Shown here in pieces: positions 1 to 9,300 of a stretch of 49,235 bases of DNA. This DNA comes from an endosymbiont of Escarpia spicata. Its GTDB lineage: Bacteria > Pseudomonadota > Gammaproteobacteria > Chromatiales > Chromatiaceae. A model generated the notes under the pieces. That model was not told the origin of the DNA, did not search any database, and worked only from the letters and a program-made list of their open reading frames with translations. The position numbers and the translations under genes were made by a program. Numbering within the stretch: the stretch's first letter is position 1; each line of letters begins with the position of its first letter. The stretch covers positions 56,355 through 105,589 of the forward strand of contig QFXE01000015.1 in the NCBI GenBank assembly GCA_003349915.1, in the 5' to 3' direction.

Positions 1-6
1 GTTTTC

Positions 7-199
7 AACTCTGAAACTTGAATACGGGTTAATTCCTAACCCAAGTTTCGGAGTTTGTGATGATGTTGGCATGGGATATGGCAAACGTAGGGTGCGCTGT
101 GCGCACCAGAACAAGCAATCATGGTGCGCACAGCGCACCCTACCTGATGAATTATACGTCCCCCTTCATCTTTTCAGGATGGCTTGAACTCCGAAGCTT
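7..199. repeat. Short degenerate repeat, three copies
   Basis: A motif close to AACTCYGAARCTTGA occurs at 7-21 and 185-199 in direct orientation. It also occurs inverted at 46-60 (CAAGTTTCGGAGTT). The copies at 7-20 and 46-59 are inverted relative to each other with one mismatch and could form a stem. No function is evident. Confidence 0.35.
87..143. repeat. GTAG-headed inverted repeat (REP-like hairpin)
   Basis: Two perfectly complementary 22-nt arms (87-108 and 122-143) are separated by 13 nt. Each arm begins, on its own strand, with GTAGG followed by a GTGCGC-rich stem. The GTAG head followed by a hairpin is the known signature of REP elements mobilised by RAYT transposases. It resembles the hairpins near 6608, 9185, 11283, 11342 and 41684. 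It lies downstream of the deaminase gene, in a 244-nt stretch where I see no gene. Confidence 0.75.
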
Positions 200-244
200 G
201 AGTGCCTGACAGTCGCCAGAAAATAAGGGAATCATCGACATAGA

Positions 245-1564
245 TCAAGCTTCAGCGATTTTCTGCTGCCATTGATTGGCGCGTGAAATGACGCTGGCCT
301 CGTCGATGGTCGTAAGCGCTCCATCACGCAGCAGTTCGCGGCCGGCAACCCAGACATGATTGACCTGTTCGCGGCTTGCCGCATAAACCAGCTGGGAGAT
401 GGGATGGTACACCGGCTGAGTGTTGAGCCGTTGCAGGTCCACCGCCACCAGATCCGCCGACTTGCCAGCCTCCAGTGAGCCAGTCACATCACCCAGGCCC
501 AGTGCCCGGGCGCCATTGATGGTAGCCATGGAGAGTGCGCTTGCGGCTGGTACGGCACTGGCATCCTCCGCCACGCCCTTTGCCAGCAGTGCAGCGGTAT
601 GCATCTCGCTGAACATGTCGAGGTCGTTGTTGCTGGCAGCCCCGTCGGTACCCAAGGCGACATTCACCCCGGCTTTCATCAGACGGCTGACCGGGCAGAA
701 GCCGCTGGCCAGTTTGAGGTTTGATTCGGGGCAGTGGACGACGTGGCCGCCTCCGTCAGCAAAGGTCTCGATCTCACCCGCTTCCAGATGGGTCATATGC
801 ACGGCCATCAACGAAGGGGTGAGCAGTCCCAGCTCTTGCAGGCGCTGCATCGGGCGGTTTCCGTGATTCTGCAGCCCCTGCACAATCTCGTCGTTTGTTT
901 CGTGCAGATGGATATGTACCGGAATCTCCAGCTCGTCTGCCAGTACCCGGATGCGCTCCAGGGGTTCATCGGAGACGGAGTAGGGTGCATGAGGGGCGAA
1001 GGCGGTATGGATCAGGTTATTGCCACGAAACTGGTCATGTACCTCCAGACCTTTATGCAGGTAGTCATCGGCATCCGTGGCCCAGGCCGAAGGAAAATCG
1101 ATGGCGATGAGCCCCACAACGGCCCGTATTCCCGCCGCATCGGCAGCGCGCCCTGCGACGTCCGGGAAAAAGTACATGTCATTGAAGCAGGTGGTGCCGC
1201 CGCGCAGCATCTCCGCTATTGCGAGCTGGGTGCCGTCGTGGACAAACTCTTCACTTATCCAGCGCCCCTCGGCAGGCCAGATATGCTCGTTGAGCCAGGT
1301 CATCAGGGGCAGGTCGTCGGCCAGACCCCGCAGGAGTGACATGGAAGCATGAGTATGGGCGTTGATCAGGCCGGGGATAAGCGCGTGCCCGGTCAATTCA
1401 AGCTCATTGGCGGCCAAATATTTTTCCCGCGCCTCCAAGGTCGGCAGAATGTCGAGAATGCGCCCCCCCTCGATGGCGAGTGAATGATTTTCCAGTACCA
1501 GGTTTTCCGGCACGACAGGGATGATCCACTGTGCGTGGATCAGGGTATCGACAGTAGAGGGCAT
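245..1564 (-). CDS. mtaD: 5-methylthioadenosine/S-adenosylhomocysteine deaminase (TRZ/ATZ family)
   Basis: This 439-residue cytosolic amidohydrolase probably deaminates 5'-methylthioadenosine and/or S-adenosylhomocysteine to the inosine forms. The metal-site motif NAHTHAS (His70, His72) sits in the N-terminal third. It is followed by the family-typical segment GLADDLPLMTWL, then HLHETNDE, VHCPESNLKLASG and GTDGAASNNDLDM, which supply the remaining metal and substrate ligands of the MtaD/TrzN-type group. Length is normal for the family. It diverges from mtnA across only 67 nt, so the two probably share a control region, and both act on methylthioadenosine-derived metabolites. A chlorohydrolase or guanine-deaminase-like specificity cannot be excluded from sequence alone, but the mtnA neighbour favours methylthioadenosine. 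Confidence 0.88.
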   Translation of the reverse strand: MPSTVDTLIHAQWIIPVVPENLVLENHSLAIEGGRILDILPTLEAREKYLAANELELTGHALIPGLINAHTHASMSLLRGLADDLPLMTWLNEHIWPAEGRWISEEFVHDGTQLAIAEMLRGGTTCFNDMYFFPDVAGRAADAAGIRAVVGLIAIDFPSAWATDADDYLHKGLEVHDQFRGNNLIHTAFAPHAPYSVSDEPLERIRVLADELEIPVHIHLHETNDEIVQGLQNHGNRPMQRLQELGLLTPSLMAVHMTHLEAGEIETFADGGGHVVHCPESNLKLASGFCPVSRLMKAGVNVALGTDGAASNNDLDMFSEMHTAALLAKGVAEDASAVPAASALSMATINGARALGLGDVTGSLEAGKSADLVAVDLQRLNTQPVYHPISQLVYAASREQVNHVWVAGRELLRDGALTTIDEASVISRANQWQQKIAEA

Positions 1565-1631
1565 AGGGTAATCTTGCCTTTTTTATTGAATTTGCCTAAA
1601 TAGCGCCAAATTTGCCACGGGAACCCTAAAG

Positions 1632-2696
1632 ATGGAAGCACCAGATAGAAAGATTGAGCCCACACCCGATACTGCGATTGTCTGGCGTGAAGACCGGCTC
1701 TGGTTATTGGATCAGCGTTATCTGCCCGCAGCAGCCGACTATCTGGAGCTGAGCAGTGCTGCCGCAACGGCAGATGCCATTCGGAATATGGTGGTTCGTG
1801 GTGCACCGGCAATCGGCGTCACAGCGGCTTACGGCGTGGTGCTGGCGGGCAGGGATGCATTTGCGTCTGCGGCATCGGAGTGGAAGCAACGGATAGGCCC
1901 GGGACTGGAGAAACTGCGCCAGTCACGGCCTACCGCCGTGAATCTCTTTTGGGCGCTCGATCGGATGCAGTCGTTGATAGACGATCTGCCTGAGGCAGAG
2001 AACCCTGAAGCCGCCCTGCTGGCGGAAGCCGTGGTCATCCATGAAGAGGATGTGGCGGCAAACCGGGGCATGGGGGCGTTGGGTGCCTCGTTGATCGATG
2101 GACCCACCGGGGTCATTACCCACTGTAATGCCGGGGCGCTCGCCACCGGTGGATACGGTACCGCCCTTGGGGTGATCCGCAGCGCCCATGCTGCCGGGTT
2201 GATCGATCAGGTGTTCGCGGATGAGACGCGGCCCTGGCTGCAGGGATCCCGTCTCACTGCCTGGGAGCTGCTGCAGGACGGCATCCCCGTGACCCTGCTG
2301 GCTGATGGCGCGGCGGCGAGTCGTATGTCTCAAGGCGGTATCGGATGGATTATCGTCGGTTCCGACCGCATTGCCGCAAACGGGGATGTGGCAAACAAGA
2401 TCGGCACCTATGGTCTCGCCGTTGCGGCGAAGTTCCATGGGGTGAAGGTCATGGTGGCGGCGCCGACCTCCACCATCGATATGCAGGCGGCTTCCGGAGA
2501 GGATATCCCCATTGAAGTCAGGGATGGGGATGAGCTCCTCTCCTGCGGGGATAAGCGCATCGGCGCTGAAGGGGCAGGGGTCTGGAACCCGGTTTTTGAT
2601 GTGACCCCCGCCGGGCTGGTCGACGCTATTGTCACCGAGAAGGGCGTTGTTCACTCGCCGAACGCAAAAAAGATGCGTGAATTGATGGAAAAGTAG
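1632..2696 (+). CDS. mtnA: S-methyl-5-thioribose-1-phosphate isomerase
   Basis: This 354-residue cytosolic enzyme of methionine salvage converts 5-methylthioribose-1-phosphate to 5-methylthioribulose-1-phosphate. It belongs to the eIF2B-alpha/MtnA fold. The family signature [18 protein letters not shown] is present near residues 51-68. [18 protein letters not shown] contains the catalytic cysteine Cys165, and [19 protein letters not shown] contains the catalytic aspartate Asp245. Both are five positions beyond the Bacillus residues Cys160 and Asp240. The length is typical. No other methionine-salvage gene (mtnB, mtnC, mtnD) follows, so the rest of the pathway must be elsewhere or absent. It is divergent from the methylthioadenosine deaminase and is followed by gyrA, a conserved adjacency in gammaproteobacteria. 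Confidence 0.95.
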   Translation: MEAPDRKIEPTPDTAIVWREDRLWLLDQRYLPAAADYLELSSAAATADAIRNMVVRGAPAIGVTAAYGVVLAGRDAFASAASEWKQRIGPGLEKLRQSRPTAVNLFWALDRMQSLIDDLPEAENPEAALLAEAVVIHEEDVAANRGMGALGASLIDGPTGVITHCNAGALATGGYGTALGVIRSAHAAGLIDQVFADETRPWLQGSRLTAWELLQDGIPVTLLADGAAASRMSQGGIGWIIVGSDRIAANGDVANKIGTYGLAVAAKFHGVKVMVAAPTSTIDMQAASGEDIPIEVRDGDELLSCGDKRIGAEGAGVWNPVFDVTPAGLVDAIVTEKGVVHSPNAKKMRELMEK

Positions 2697-2760
2697 GCTG
2701 AGACGGCCTGAAAATCGATTTCAGACGTTTTTTATACAGCAGCGGGGGCGGTAGCTATGG

Positions 2761-2766
2761 TATAAT
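2761..2766 (+). promoter_or_regulatory. Possible -10 box of the gyrA promoter
   Basis: A consensus TATAAT lies 95 nt upstream of the gyrA start, in the only intergenic gap between mtnA and gyrA. The matching -35 is poor: no TTGACA-like hexamer sits at 16-18 nt. The start site is therefore tentative. Confidence 0.4.
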
Positions 2767-2860
2767 TCGCTTTTTATAACGCCCCTTAGACGTCTGTCCA
2801 GGTATTGATTGCCTTGGGACAAACGCCTAAATTCGTGCCCGCGAAAGATAGCAGACGTCC

Positions 2861-5440
2861 ATGAGCGAATTCGCCAAAGAAATCCTGCCGGTCAACCTGG
2901 AAGACGAGATGCGTCAGTCCTATCTCGATTACGCCATGAGCGTAATCGTGGGGCGCGCACTGCCGGATGTCCGCGACGGCCTCAAGCCGGTCCACCGCCG
3001 TGTTCTCTTCGCGATGAACGAACTCGGCAACGACTGGAACAAGCCCTATAAGAAATCGGCGCGTATCGTCGGCGACGTCATCGGTAAATATCATCCCCAT
3101 GGCGATACTGCGGTCTATGACACCATGGTGCGAATGGCTCAGCCCTTCTCCATGCGCTACCTGCTGGTGGATGGTCAGGGTAACTTCGGCTCGGTGGACG
3201 GGGATTCACCTGCGGCCATGCGATACACCGAAGTTCGTATGTCGAAGATCGCCCACACCATGCTGGACGATCTGGACAAGGATACGGTCGATTTCGTTGC
3301 CAACTATGACGAAACGGAACATGAACCCAGTGTTCTGCCGGCCAGGGTTCCCAACCTGCTGGTCAATGGCTCTGCCGGTATTGCCGTGGGCATGGCCACC
3401 AATGTGCCGCCTCACAATCTGACCGAGGTGATCGACGCCTGTGTGGCGCTGATCGACAACGACCAGATCACCATCGATGAACTGATGCAGCATGTGCCCG
3501 GTCCTGATTTCCCGACGGCGGGCATTATCAACGGCGCCCTGGGCATTCACGAGGCCTATCATACAGGCCGTGGCCGCATCTATATGCGGGCGCGCACCGA
3601 GATCGAGACCGATCCGTCCAACAATCGGCAATCGATTATCGTCCATGAATTACCCTACCAGGTGAACAAGGCGCGCATGCTGGAGCGCATCGCCGAGCTG
3701 GTGAAAGAGAAGAAGATCGAAGGCATTACCGAGCTGCGCGACGAGTCCGACAAGGATGGCATGCGCGTGGTCATCACTCTGCGCCGTGGCGAGGTGGCGG
3801 AGGTGGTGCTGAATAATCTCTTCCAGCACACCGCAATGCAGAGTGTATTCGGCATCAACATGGTTGCCTTGGTGGATGGCCGGCCCCGCCTGCTGAATCT
3901 CAAGCAACTGCTCGAATTCTTCATTCGTCACCGCCGTGAGGTGGTGACCCGCAGAACCCTGTTTCAGCTGCGTAAGGCGCGCGACCGTGCGCATGTGCTC
4001 GAAGGACTGGCGGTTGCACTCGCCAACATCGACGAAGTCATTGAACTGATCAAAAAGGCATCCAGTCCTGCCGAGGCCAAAAAAGCGTTGTTGGCGCGAC
4101 ACTGGAAATCCGGGGCGTTGGAGTCGATGCTCGAACGGACCGGTGCCGGGAGCACCAGGCCGGAAGGATTGGCGTCGGAATTTGGTCTGACCGACGAGGG
4201 TTATCGTCTTACTGAGGTACAGGCCCAGGCGATCCTCGACCTGCGGCTGCATCGTCTGACCGGCCTTGAGCAGGACAAGATCATCAAGGAGTACGAGGAG
4301 CTGCTGGAGAAGATTGCCGATCTGCTCGACATCCTCGGTAATCCGAACCGCCTGATGCAGGTGATCCGTGATGAGCTGTTGGCCATCCGCGAGCAGTATG
4401 GCGACGAACGGCGCACCGAGATCCTGCAGAATCGGCTGGATCTGACCCTGGAAGACCTGATCACCGAAGAGGATGTGGTGGTGACTCTCTCCCACGGCGG
4501 TTATGCCAAGGCCCAGCCCATCACCACCTATCAGGCCCAGCGCAGGGGCGGCAAGGGTAAGATGGCGACAGCGACCAAGGATGAGGATTTTATCGATAAG
4601 CTGTTCGTTGCCAGCACCCACGACACGATTCTCTGCTTCTCCAATCGCGGCAAGATCTATTGGCTGAAGGTCTATGAATTGCCCCAGGCGGGCCGTAACG
4701 CGCGCGGTAAACCGATGGTTAATCTGCTGCCGCTGGAAGGGGATGAGCGCATCAATGCCATTCTGCCGGTGCGTGAATATACCGATGACCGTTATGTCTT
4801 CATGGCGACCAGTTCCGGTACGGTGAAAAAGACGCCGCTGGAGGCTTTCTCCCGGCCTCGGGCCAATGGCATTATTGCCGTGGATCTGCGCGATGGGGAC
4901 AAACTGATCGGTGTCGATATCACCGACGGTGACCAGGATGTGATGCTCTTCAGCAGTTCCGGCAAAGCGGTGCGCTTCAAGGAATCCAATGTACGAGCCA
5001 TGGGGCGTACTGCTTGTGGTGTGCGCGGCATCAAGCTTGAAGGGGGGCACGAGGTGGTCTCCCTGATTGTCGCGGAACAGGGCGACGTCATGACCGTGAC
5101 TGAAAACGGCTTCGGCAAGCGCACAGCGGTAGAGAAGTACCCGGTGCATGGTCGCGGCGGCATGGGGGTTATTTCCATTCAGACTTCGGAGCGGAATGGC
5201 CCTGTGGTTGGCGCAGTGCAGGTTGATGATGATGATGAGGTGATGATGATCACCGACGGTGGGACGCTGGTGCGTAACCGTGTCGTCGATGTCTCCCGGA
5301 TGAGCCGTAACACCCAGGGTGTCATAATGATCCGCCTGAGCAAGAAAGAAAAACTGATCGGCATCGAGCGCGTCGAAAGTCTCGACGAGGCTGAGGGCGC
5401 GGAGGATGCAGAGGCGTCCGCTGAGGACGAGAACGAATAG
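2861..5440 (+). CDS. gyrA: DNA gyrase subunit A
   Basis: This 859-residue subunit breaks and rejoins DNA in the A2B2 gyrase that introduces negative supercoils. The N-terminal winged-helix/tower region carries the active-site tyrosine Tyr122 in MRYTEVRM, the same number as in E. coli. The quinolone-determining segment reads [10 protein letters not shown]: Thr83 replaces the E. coli Ser83, as in some wild-type pseudomonads, and Asp87 is conserved. The GyrA box QRRGGKG is at 560-566, again matching E. coli numbering and distinguishing it from ParC. Six beta-pinwheel blades follow, and the C-terminus is a short acidic tail rich in Asp/Glu/Ala. Length is normal. The ATG has only a weak Shine-Dalgarno. 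Confidence 0.98.
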   Translation: MSEFAKEILPVNLEDEMRQSYLDYAMSVIVGRALPDVRDGLKPVHRRVLFAMNELGNDWNKPYKKSARIVGDVIGKYHPHGDTAVYDTMVRMAQPFSMRYLLVDGQGNFGSVDGDSPAAMRYTEVRMSKIAHTMLDDLDKDTVDFVANYDETEHEPSVLPARVPNLLVNGSAGIAVGMATNVPPHNLTEVIDACVALIDNDQITIDELMQHVPGPDFPTAGIINGALGIHEAYHTGRGRIYMRARTEIETDPSNNRQSIIVHELPYQVNKARMLERIAELVKEKKIEGITELRDESDKDGMRVVITLRRGEVAEVVLNNLFQHTAMQSVFGINMVALVDGRPRLLNLKQLLEFFIRHRREVVTRRTLFQLRKARDRAHVLEGLAVALANIDEVIELIKKASSPAEAKKALLARHWKSGALESMLERTGAGSTRPEGLASEFGLTDEGYRLTEVQAQAILDLRLHRLTGLEQDKIIKEYEELLEKIADLLDILGNPNRLMQVIRDELLAIREQYGDERRTEILQNRLDLTLEDLITEEDVVVTLSHGGYAKAQPITTYQAQRRGGKGKMATATKDEDFIDKLFVASTHDTILCFSNRGKIYWLKVYELPQAGRNARGKPMVNLLPLEGDERINAILPVREYTDDRYVFMATSSGTVKKTPLEAFSRPRANGIIAVDLRDGDKLIGVDITDGDQDVMLFSSSGKAVRFKESNVRAMGRTACGVRGIKLEGGHEVVSLIVAEQGDVMTVTENGFGKRTAVEKYPVHGRGGMGVISIQTSERNGPVVGAVQVDDDDEVMMITDGGTLVRNRVVDVSRMSRNTQGVIMIRLSKKEKLIGIERVESLDEAEGAEDAEASAEDENE

Positions 5441-5460
5441 GGATTCAGATCATGCCTGCT

Positions 5461-5488
5461 TTGACAGGCGCGATGTCAATATTATTAA
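5461..5488 (+). promoter_or_regulatory. Sigma-70-like promoter upstream of serC
   Basis: TTGACA (5461-5466), a 16-nt spacer and TATTAA (5483-5488) form a good housekeeping promoter 30 nt before the serC start. It suggests that the serC-serA-pheA block can be transcribed independently of gyrA. Confidence 0.55.
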
Positions 5489-5517
5489 CTTAAATATCAG
5501 TAGATTGAGAGGCAAAG

Positions 5518-6597
5518 ATGTCACGTGTCTTTAACTTTAGCGCCGGTCCTGCGGCACTGCCGGAAACCGTTCTCCAGCAGGCGCAGGAGGAACTTCTTGA
5601 CTGGCATGATGCAGGTATGTCGGTCATGGAGATGAGTCACCGGGGCAAGGAATTCATGTCCATCGCGGAAACGGCAGAGGCCGATCTGCGGGAGTTGCTG
5701 GCAGTGCCGGACAACTACAAGGTGCTCTTTCTGCAGGGTGGTGCCTCCAGCCAGTTCGGCATGGTGCCGATGAATCTGACCCGGGATAACAACAAGGTCG
5801 ATTACATCAACACCGGCTCCTGGTCGAAGAAGGCGATCGCCGAGGCGAAACGCTACTGTGACGTCAATCTGGCCGCGGATCTCACCGGTGGTTTCACTCG
5901 TGCCTCGGCGCAGTCCGAGCTGAATCTCCGCAGCGATGCTGCATACGTCCACTACACACCCAACGAGACCATCGAGGGCGTGGAATTTCCCTATATCCCG
6001 GATACAGGTGATGTGCCGCTGGTGGGTGATTTCTCCTCCACCATTATTTCCCGCCCGTTGGATGTGTCGAAATACGGCATTATCTATGCCGGTGCGCAGA
6101 AGAATATCGGCCCTGCCGGTCTGACTCTGGCCATTGTCCGCGAGGATCTGATCGGGGAACCTATTGATGGTACGCCGGTGATGTTCCAGTATGGGACTCA
6201 CGCCAAAACGGGTTCCATGTACAACACCCCGCCGACCTATGGCTGGTACCTGTCCGGACTGGTCTTCAAGTGGCTCAAAGCCAAGGGTGGACTTGAGGCA
6301 ATGGCCGAGATCAACGCACGCAAGGCCGCGGCCTTGTATGCCGCTATCGACGGTTCTGACTTCTATGCCAACCCGGTGGAGATCGCGAGCCGCTCCTGGA
6401 TGAATGTACCGTTCACTCTGGCAAACGCTGAATTGGACGGAAAGTTTCTGGAAGGGGCTGCTGCTGTGGGTCTCAAGACCCTCAAAGGACATCGTTCTGT
6501 AGGCGGCATGCGTGCCAGTATCTACAACGCCATGCCGGAAGAGGGAGTAAAGGCCCTGATCGATTATATGGCTGAGTTTGAGCGAGTTAACGGATAA
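5518..6597 (+). CDS. serC: Phosphoserine aminotransferase
   Basis: This 359-residue PLP enzyme carries out the second step of serine synthesis (3-phosphohydroxypyruvate plus glutamate to phosphoserine). In many bacteria it also serves pyridoxal phosphate synthesis. It opens with the family motif [12 protein letters not shown]. The PLP-binding lysine is Lys195 in [10 protein letters not shown], and the C-terminal [17 protein letters not shown] binds substrate phosphate. The length matches the family exactly. A GAGAGG ribosome-binding site precedes the ATG. The next gene is a phosphoglycerate dehydrogenase, so two of the three serine-pathway enzymes sit together; serB is not in the window. Confidence 0.97.
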   Translation: MSRVFNFSAGPAALPETVLQQAQEELLDWHDAGMSVMEMSHRGKEFMSIAETAEADLRELLAVPDNYKVLFLQGGASSQFGMVPMNLTRDNNKVDYINTGSWSKKAIAEAKRYCDVNLAADLTGGFTRASAQSELNLRSDAAYVHYTPNETIEGVEFPYIPDTGDVPLVGDFSSTIISRPLDVSKYGIIYAGAQKNIGPAGLTLAIVREDLIGEPIDGTPVMFQYGTHAKTGSMYNTPPTYGWYLSGLVFKWLKAKGGLEAMAEINARKAAALYAAIDGSDFYANPVEIASRSWMNVPFTLANAELDGKFLEGAAAVGLKTLKGHRSVGGMRASIYNAMPEEGVKALIDYMAEFERVNG

Positions 6598-6607
6598 ATA
6601 GCGCAAA

Positions 6608-6674
6608 GTAGGAGCGGCGCCTCGCCGCGATTTACCCATTTTATGGAATAATCGCGGCGAGGCGCCGCTCCCAC
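6608..6674. repeat. GTAG-headed REP hairpin between serC and serA
   Basis: Two 24-nt arms (6608-6631 and 6651-6674) match at 23 of 24 positions and each begins GTRGGAGCGGCGCC on its own strand. The 19-nt loop includes part of TTTTATGGAATAAT, which is repeated directly at 6688-6701. This is a REP-type hairpin inside an apparent operon, where it could stabilise or terminate the upstream mRNA. Confidence 0.75.
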
Positions 6675-6762
6675 AATCTAAGCTAAATTTTATGGAATAA
6701 TGCTCTTTGCGTTTTCCACGTCTCAGCGGCCTCCGCATTGATAGCACCAAGGTTGAAGTAAC

Positions 6763-7944
6763 ATGCACAAGATACTGACATTAAACAATATTTCTGTGGC
6801 TGGGCTGGATCGTCTTCCGCGCGAAAAATATGAAGTGGCCTCCGAGATCACTCACCCCGATGGGATCCTGCTTCGCTCCTACAAGATGCACGATATGGAG
6901 ATTCCGGAGACAGTGAAAGCAATTGGCCGCGCTGGCGCCGGTGTGAATAACATCCCGGTCGATAAGATGACGGGGAAGGGTATCGCCGTCTTCAATGCGC
7001 CGGGTGCCAATGCCAATGCGGTGAAGGAACTGGTGATTGCCGGTACGCTTATCGCCGCACGTAATCTTGGCCAGGCCTGGCAGTTCGCCGCCGGTCTTGG
7101 TGGCGAAGATGCCGCCATCACAAAGGATGTGGAGGCGGGCAAAAAGAATTTTGTCGGCTTTGAGCTGCCTGGACGCACCATGGGTGTCATCGGTCTGGGT
7201 GCCATCGGCGTTAAGGTGGCCAACGCCTGCCGTGCGCTGGGCATGAACGTCATTGGCTACGATCCGACGATCACCGTGCAGAGCGCCTGGAAACTGGCGG
7301 CCGATGTGGAACAGGCGTTGAGCGTGGACGACCTGCTGTCCAAAGCGGATTTTGTCACTTTTCATGTGCCGCTGAATGACGCCACTGCCAACATGATCAA
7401 TGAGGATCGTCTCAAGCTGATGAAGCAGGGATCGGTACTGCTTAACTTCGCCCGCAACGGCATCATCAATGACGAGGCTGCCGTAGCGGCGCTGGATAGC
7501 GGACAGCTCTATGCTTATGTCTGCGATTTTCCCAGCAATCTGCTAAAGGGTCATCCTCGGGTGATTACGCTGCCGCACCTGGGTGCATCCACCAAAGAGG
7601 CAGAGGACAACTGTGCCATCATGGTGGCCGACGAAGTCAGTGACTATCTTGAGAATGGGAATGTCACCAATTCGGTGAATTTTCCCGAGATCAACCTGCC
7701 GCGCAACGGTGATGGTGGATACCGGATTGCCGTGGTCAACAGCAATGTGCCAAATATGGTGGGTCAGATCTCCACTGATCTGGGCAATGCCGGGCTGAAT
7801 ATCATCGATATGCTCAACAAGTCTCGCGGTGACATCGCCTTTACGCTTCTGGATGTGGATAGTGAGCCCCAACAAGCCACACTGGATGAGCTGGCTGCCA
7901 TTGACGGAGTACTCTCCGTGCGCTGCCTGGGCTGCAAAAAGTAA
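6763..7944 (+). CDS. serA: D-3-phosphoglycerate dehydrogenase (short, ACT-domain type)
   Basis: This 393-residue NAD-dependent D-2-hydroxyacid dehydrogenase presumably oxidises 3-phosphoglycerate, the committed step to serine. The Rossmann motif GVIGLGAIGVKVANA lies near residue 145. The catalytic arginine is in NFARNGIIND and the catalytic histidine in LPHLGAST. A C-terminal ACT domain occupies roughly residues 315-390, consistent with serine feedback control. The stretch where the catalytic glutamate is expected reads DFPSNLLKG, with Asn rather than Glu by my alignment; other short SerA proteins have DFPNEE here. It lies directly after serC and before pheA. A different 2-hydroxyacid substrate is possible, but the serC neighbour makes serine synthesis the best call. 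Confidence 0.88.
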   Translation: MHKILTLNNISVAGLDRLPREKYEVASEITHPDGILLRSYKMHDMEIPETVKAIGRAGAGVNNIPVDKMTGKGIAVFNAPGANANAVKELVIAGTLIAARNLGQAWQFAAGLGGEDAAITKDVEAGKKNFVGFELPGRTMGVIGLGAIGVKVANACRALGMNVIGYDPTITVQSAWKLAADVEQALSVDDLLSKADFVTFHVPLNDATANMINEDRLKLMKQGSVLLNFARNGIINDEAAVAALDSGQLYAYVCDFPSNLLKGHPRVITLPHLGASTKEAEDNCAIMVADEVSDYLENGNVTNSVNFPEINLPRNGDGGYRIAVVNSNVPNMVGQISTDLGNAGLNIIDMLNKSRGDIAFTLLDVDSEPQQATLDELAAIDGVLSVRCLGCKK

Positions 7945-7975
7945 GGCGGGGGGCGACTGAGGCCGGACTGCGCAC

Positions 7976-9061
7976 ATGAGTGACAACGATAAGCTGGAGG
8001 CAATCCGCGAGCGTATCGACTCCCTGGATCAGCAGATTCAGCAACTGATAAATGCCCGTGCGGCAGCGGCCCAGGAGGTTGCCGATATCAAGCTGGCAGC
8101 AGATCCCGATGCGCAATTCTACCGCCCGGAACGCGAGGCGGAGGTGCTGCGCCGGGTCAAGGCCCGCAATACCGGCCCGTTGGATGGTGAAGAGGTGGCG
8201 CGTCTGTTTCGCGAGATCATGTCCGCCTGCCTGGCGCTGGAGCAACCTCTCAAGATTGCATTTCTTGGTCCGGAAGGTACCTTTACCCAGGCAGCAGCCC
8301 TCAAACACTTTGGCCATTCGGTCAAAACAACATCCCTGGGTTCTATCCCCGACGTGTTTCGAGAGGTGGAATCCGGTATCTGCCAATATGGCGTGGTGCC
8401 GGTAGAGAACTCCACAGAGGGGGTGATCAGCCATACACTGGATACCTTTCTCTCTTCTCCATTGATGATTTGTGGGGAGGTCTCCCTGCGTATCAATCAC
8501 AATCTGTTGAGTCATGAGGCTGGTTTGGATGCGATCAAGGCTGTCTATTCGCATCAGCAATCCCTGGCCCAATGCCGCAGCTGGCTTGATCATCATCTGC
8601 CGCGCGCTGAACGCGTTGCTGTGGGTAGTAACGCAGAAGCGGCCAAGATGGCATCGGATGCATCGGGTTGTGCGGCTGTCGCCGGTGAGACCGCTGCGGA
8701 AGTCTATGCGCTGCCGGTGCTGGCGAGCAACATTGAGGACGAGCCGGGTAATACCACACGTTTCCTGGTCATTGGCAACAAAGATGCGGCAGCGAGCGGT
8801 GAAGATAAAACCAGTCTGCTTTTTTCCATTCGTAACGTAGCCGGTGGCCTGCACACGATCCTCTCTCCTTTTGCCGAACACGGCATCAGCATGACGCGCA
8901 TCGAATCACGGCCGTCGAGACGTGGCAGATGGGACTACGTCTTTTTTGTCGATATAAATGGCCATCGTAATGATCAATCGATAGCAGAGGCGCTGGCCGA
9001 GCTGGAAAAGAAAGCGAGTCTGTTCAAAGTGCTGGGCTCCTATCCAAGGGCTGTTTTGTAA
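7976..9061 (+). CDS. pheA: Bifunctional chorismate mutase / prephenate dehydratase (P-protein)
   Basis: This 361-residue fusion converts chorismate to prephenate and on to phenylpyruvate for phenylalanine synthesis. Residues 1-90 form an AroQ-type all-helical chorismate mutase (starting IRERIDSLDQQIQQLIN). Residues about 95-275 form the prephenate dehydratase domain: FLGPEGTFTQAA, VPVENSTEGVISHTLD, and the active-site NTTRFLVIG. A regulatory ACT domain follows, with the phenylalanine-binding ESRPSRRGRWDYVFF. All three parts are complete and in the usual order. It is 31 nt after serA, probably in the same transcript. Confidence 0.97.
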   Translation: MSDNDKLEAIRERIDSLDQQIQQLINARAAAAQEVADIKLAADPDAQFYRPEREAEVLRRVKARNTGPLDGEEVARLFREIMSACLALEQPLKIAFLGPEGTFTQAAALKHFGHSVKTTSLGSIPDVFREVESGICQYGVVPVENSTEGVISHTLDTFLSSPLMICGEVSLRINHNLLSHEAGLDAIKAVYSHQQSLAQCRSWLDHHLPRAERVAVGSNAEAAKMASDASGCAAVAGETAAEVYALPVLASNIEDEPGNTTRFLVIGNKDAAASGEDKTSLLFSIRNVAGGLHTILSPFAEHGISMTRIESRPSRRGRWDYVFFVDINGHRNDQSIAEALAELEKKASLFKVLGSYPRAVL

Positions 9062-9075
9062 ATGGAATGGGGTTG

Positions 9076-9091
9076 GAGTCAAATTTGACTC
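9076..9091. repeat. Perfect 16-bp palindrome GAGTCAAATTTGACTC
   Basis: This is an exact palindrome just after the pheA stop, embedded in a partly symmetric GGGGTTGGAGTC...GACTCTGAC context. Repeats of the form GGGTCAGAGTCAAATTTGAC are common at the ends of RAYT/IS200-like elements in proteobacteria (recalled, not searched), so this may be a decayed copy. A related AGGGTCAGAGC lies at 22483-22493 beside the RAYT fragment. Confidence 0.5.
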
Positions 9092-9129
9092 TGACGCAAA
9101 GCACAAAGCGCCAATAATCAACCGCTTGG

Positions 9130-9168
9130 GTAGGTTGGGTTAGGCTGTCTTTTCGGCCGTAACCCAAC
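9130..9168 (+). repeat. GTAG-headed hairpin
   Basis: GTAGGTTGGGTTAGGC pairs with GCCGTAACCCAAC across a 10-nt loop, with one bulged G. The GTAG head marks it as REP-like. It lies in the 239-nt gap between pheA and hisC together with a second hairpin. Confidence 0.65.
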
Positions 9169-9184
9169 AATGTGCGCCAATATT

Positions 9185-9214
9185 GTCGTGTTACGCTACG
9201 CTAACACGACCTAC
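9185..9214 (-). repeat. GTAG-headed REP hairpin, minus strand
   Basis: Read on the minus strand, a GTAG head (9211-9214) is followed by a 9-bp stem GTCGTGTTA/TAACACGAC (the stem's first G is the head's last base). The 8-nt loop GCGTAGCG is shared with the elements at 11342 and 41684. The shared loop with a different compensating stem points to a REP family under structural constraint. Confidence 0.7.
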
Positions 9215-9300
9215 TGTTTATTAAGGGGTATTTGGCAATTATTGATAATATGAACATTGTTGCCTTTAGTCAGTGTCATTTGACTCCGAATTATTAGTCC

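Noticed and set aside
3100-3122. Thr83 in GyrA as a quinolone-resistance mutation
   Set aside because: Thr is the wild-type residue at this position in several gammaproteobacteria, and Asp87 is unchanged, so it is not evidence of resistance.
3650-5149. Long minus-strand open frame (499 codons) inside gyrA
   Set aside because: It is the antisense shadow of gyrA, created by high third-position GC; it has no recognisable domain or ribosome-binding site.
5521-6768. Minus-strand open frame antisense to serC
   Set aside because: It covers serC and the REP hairpin exactly antisense, has no domain, and conflicts with a certain gene.
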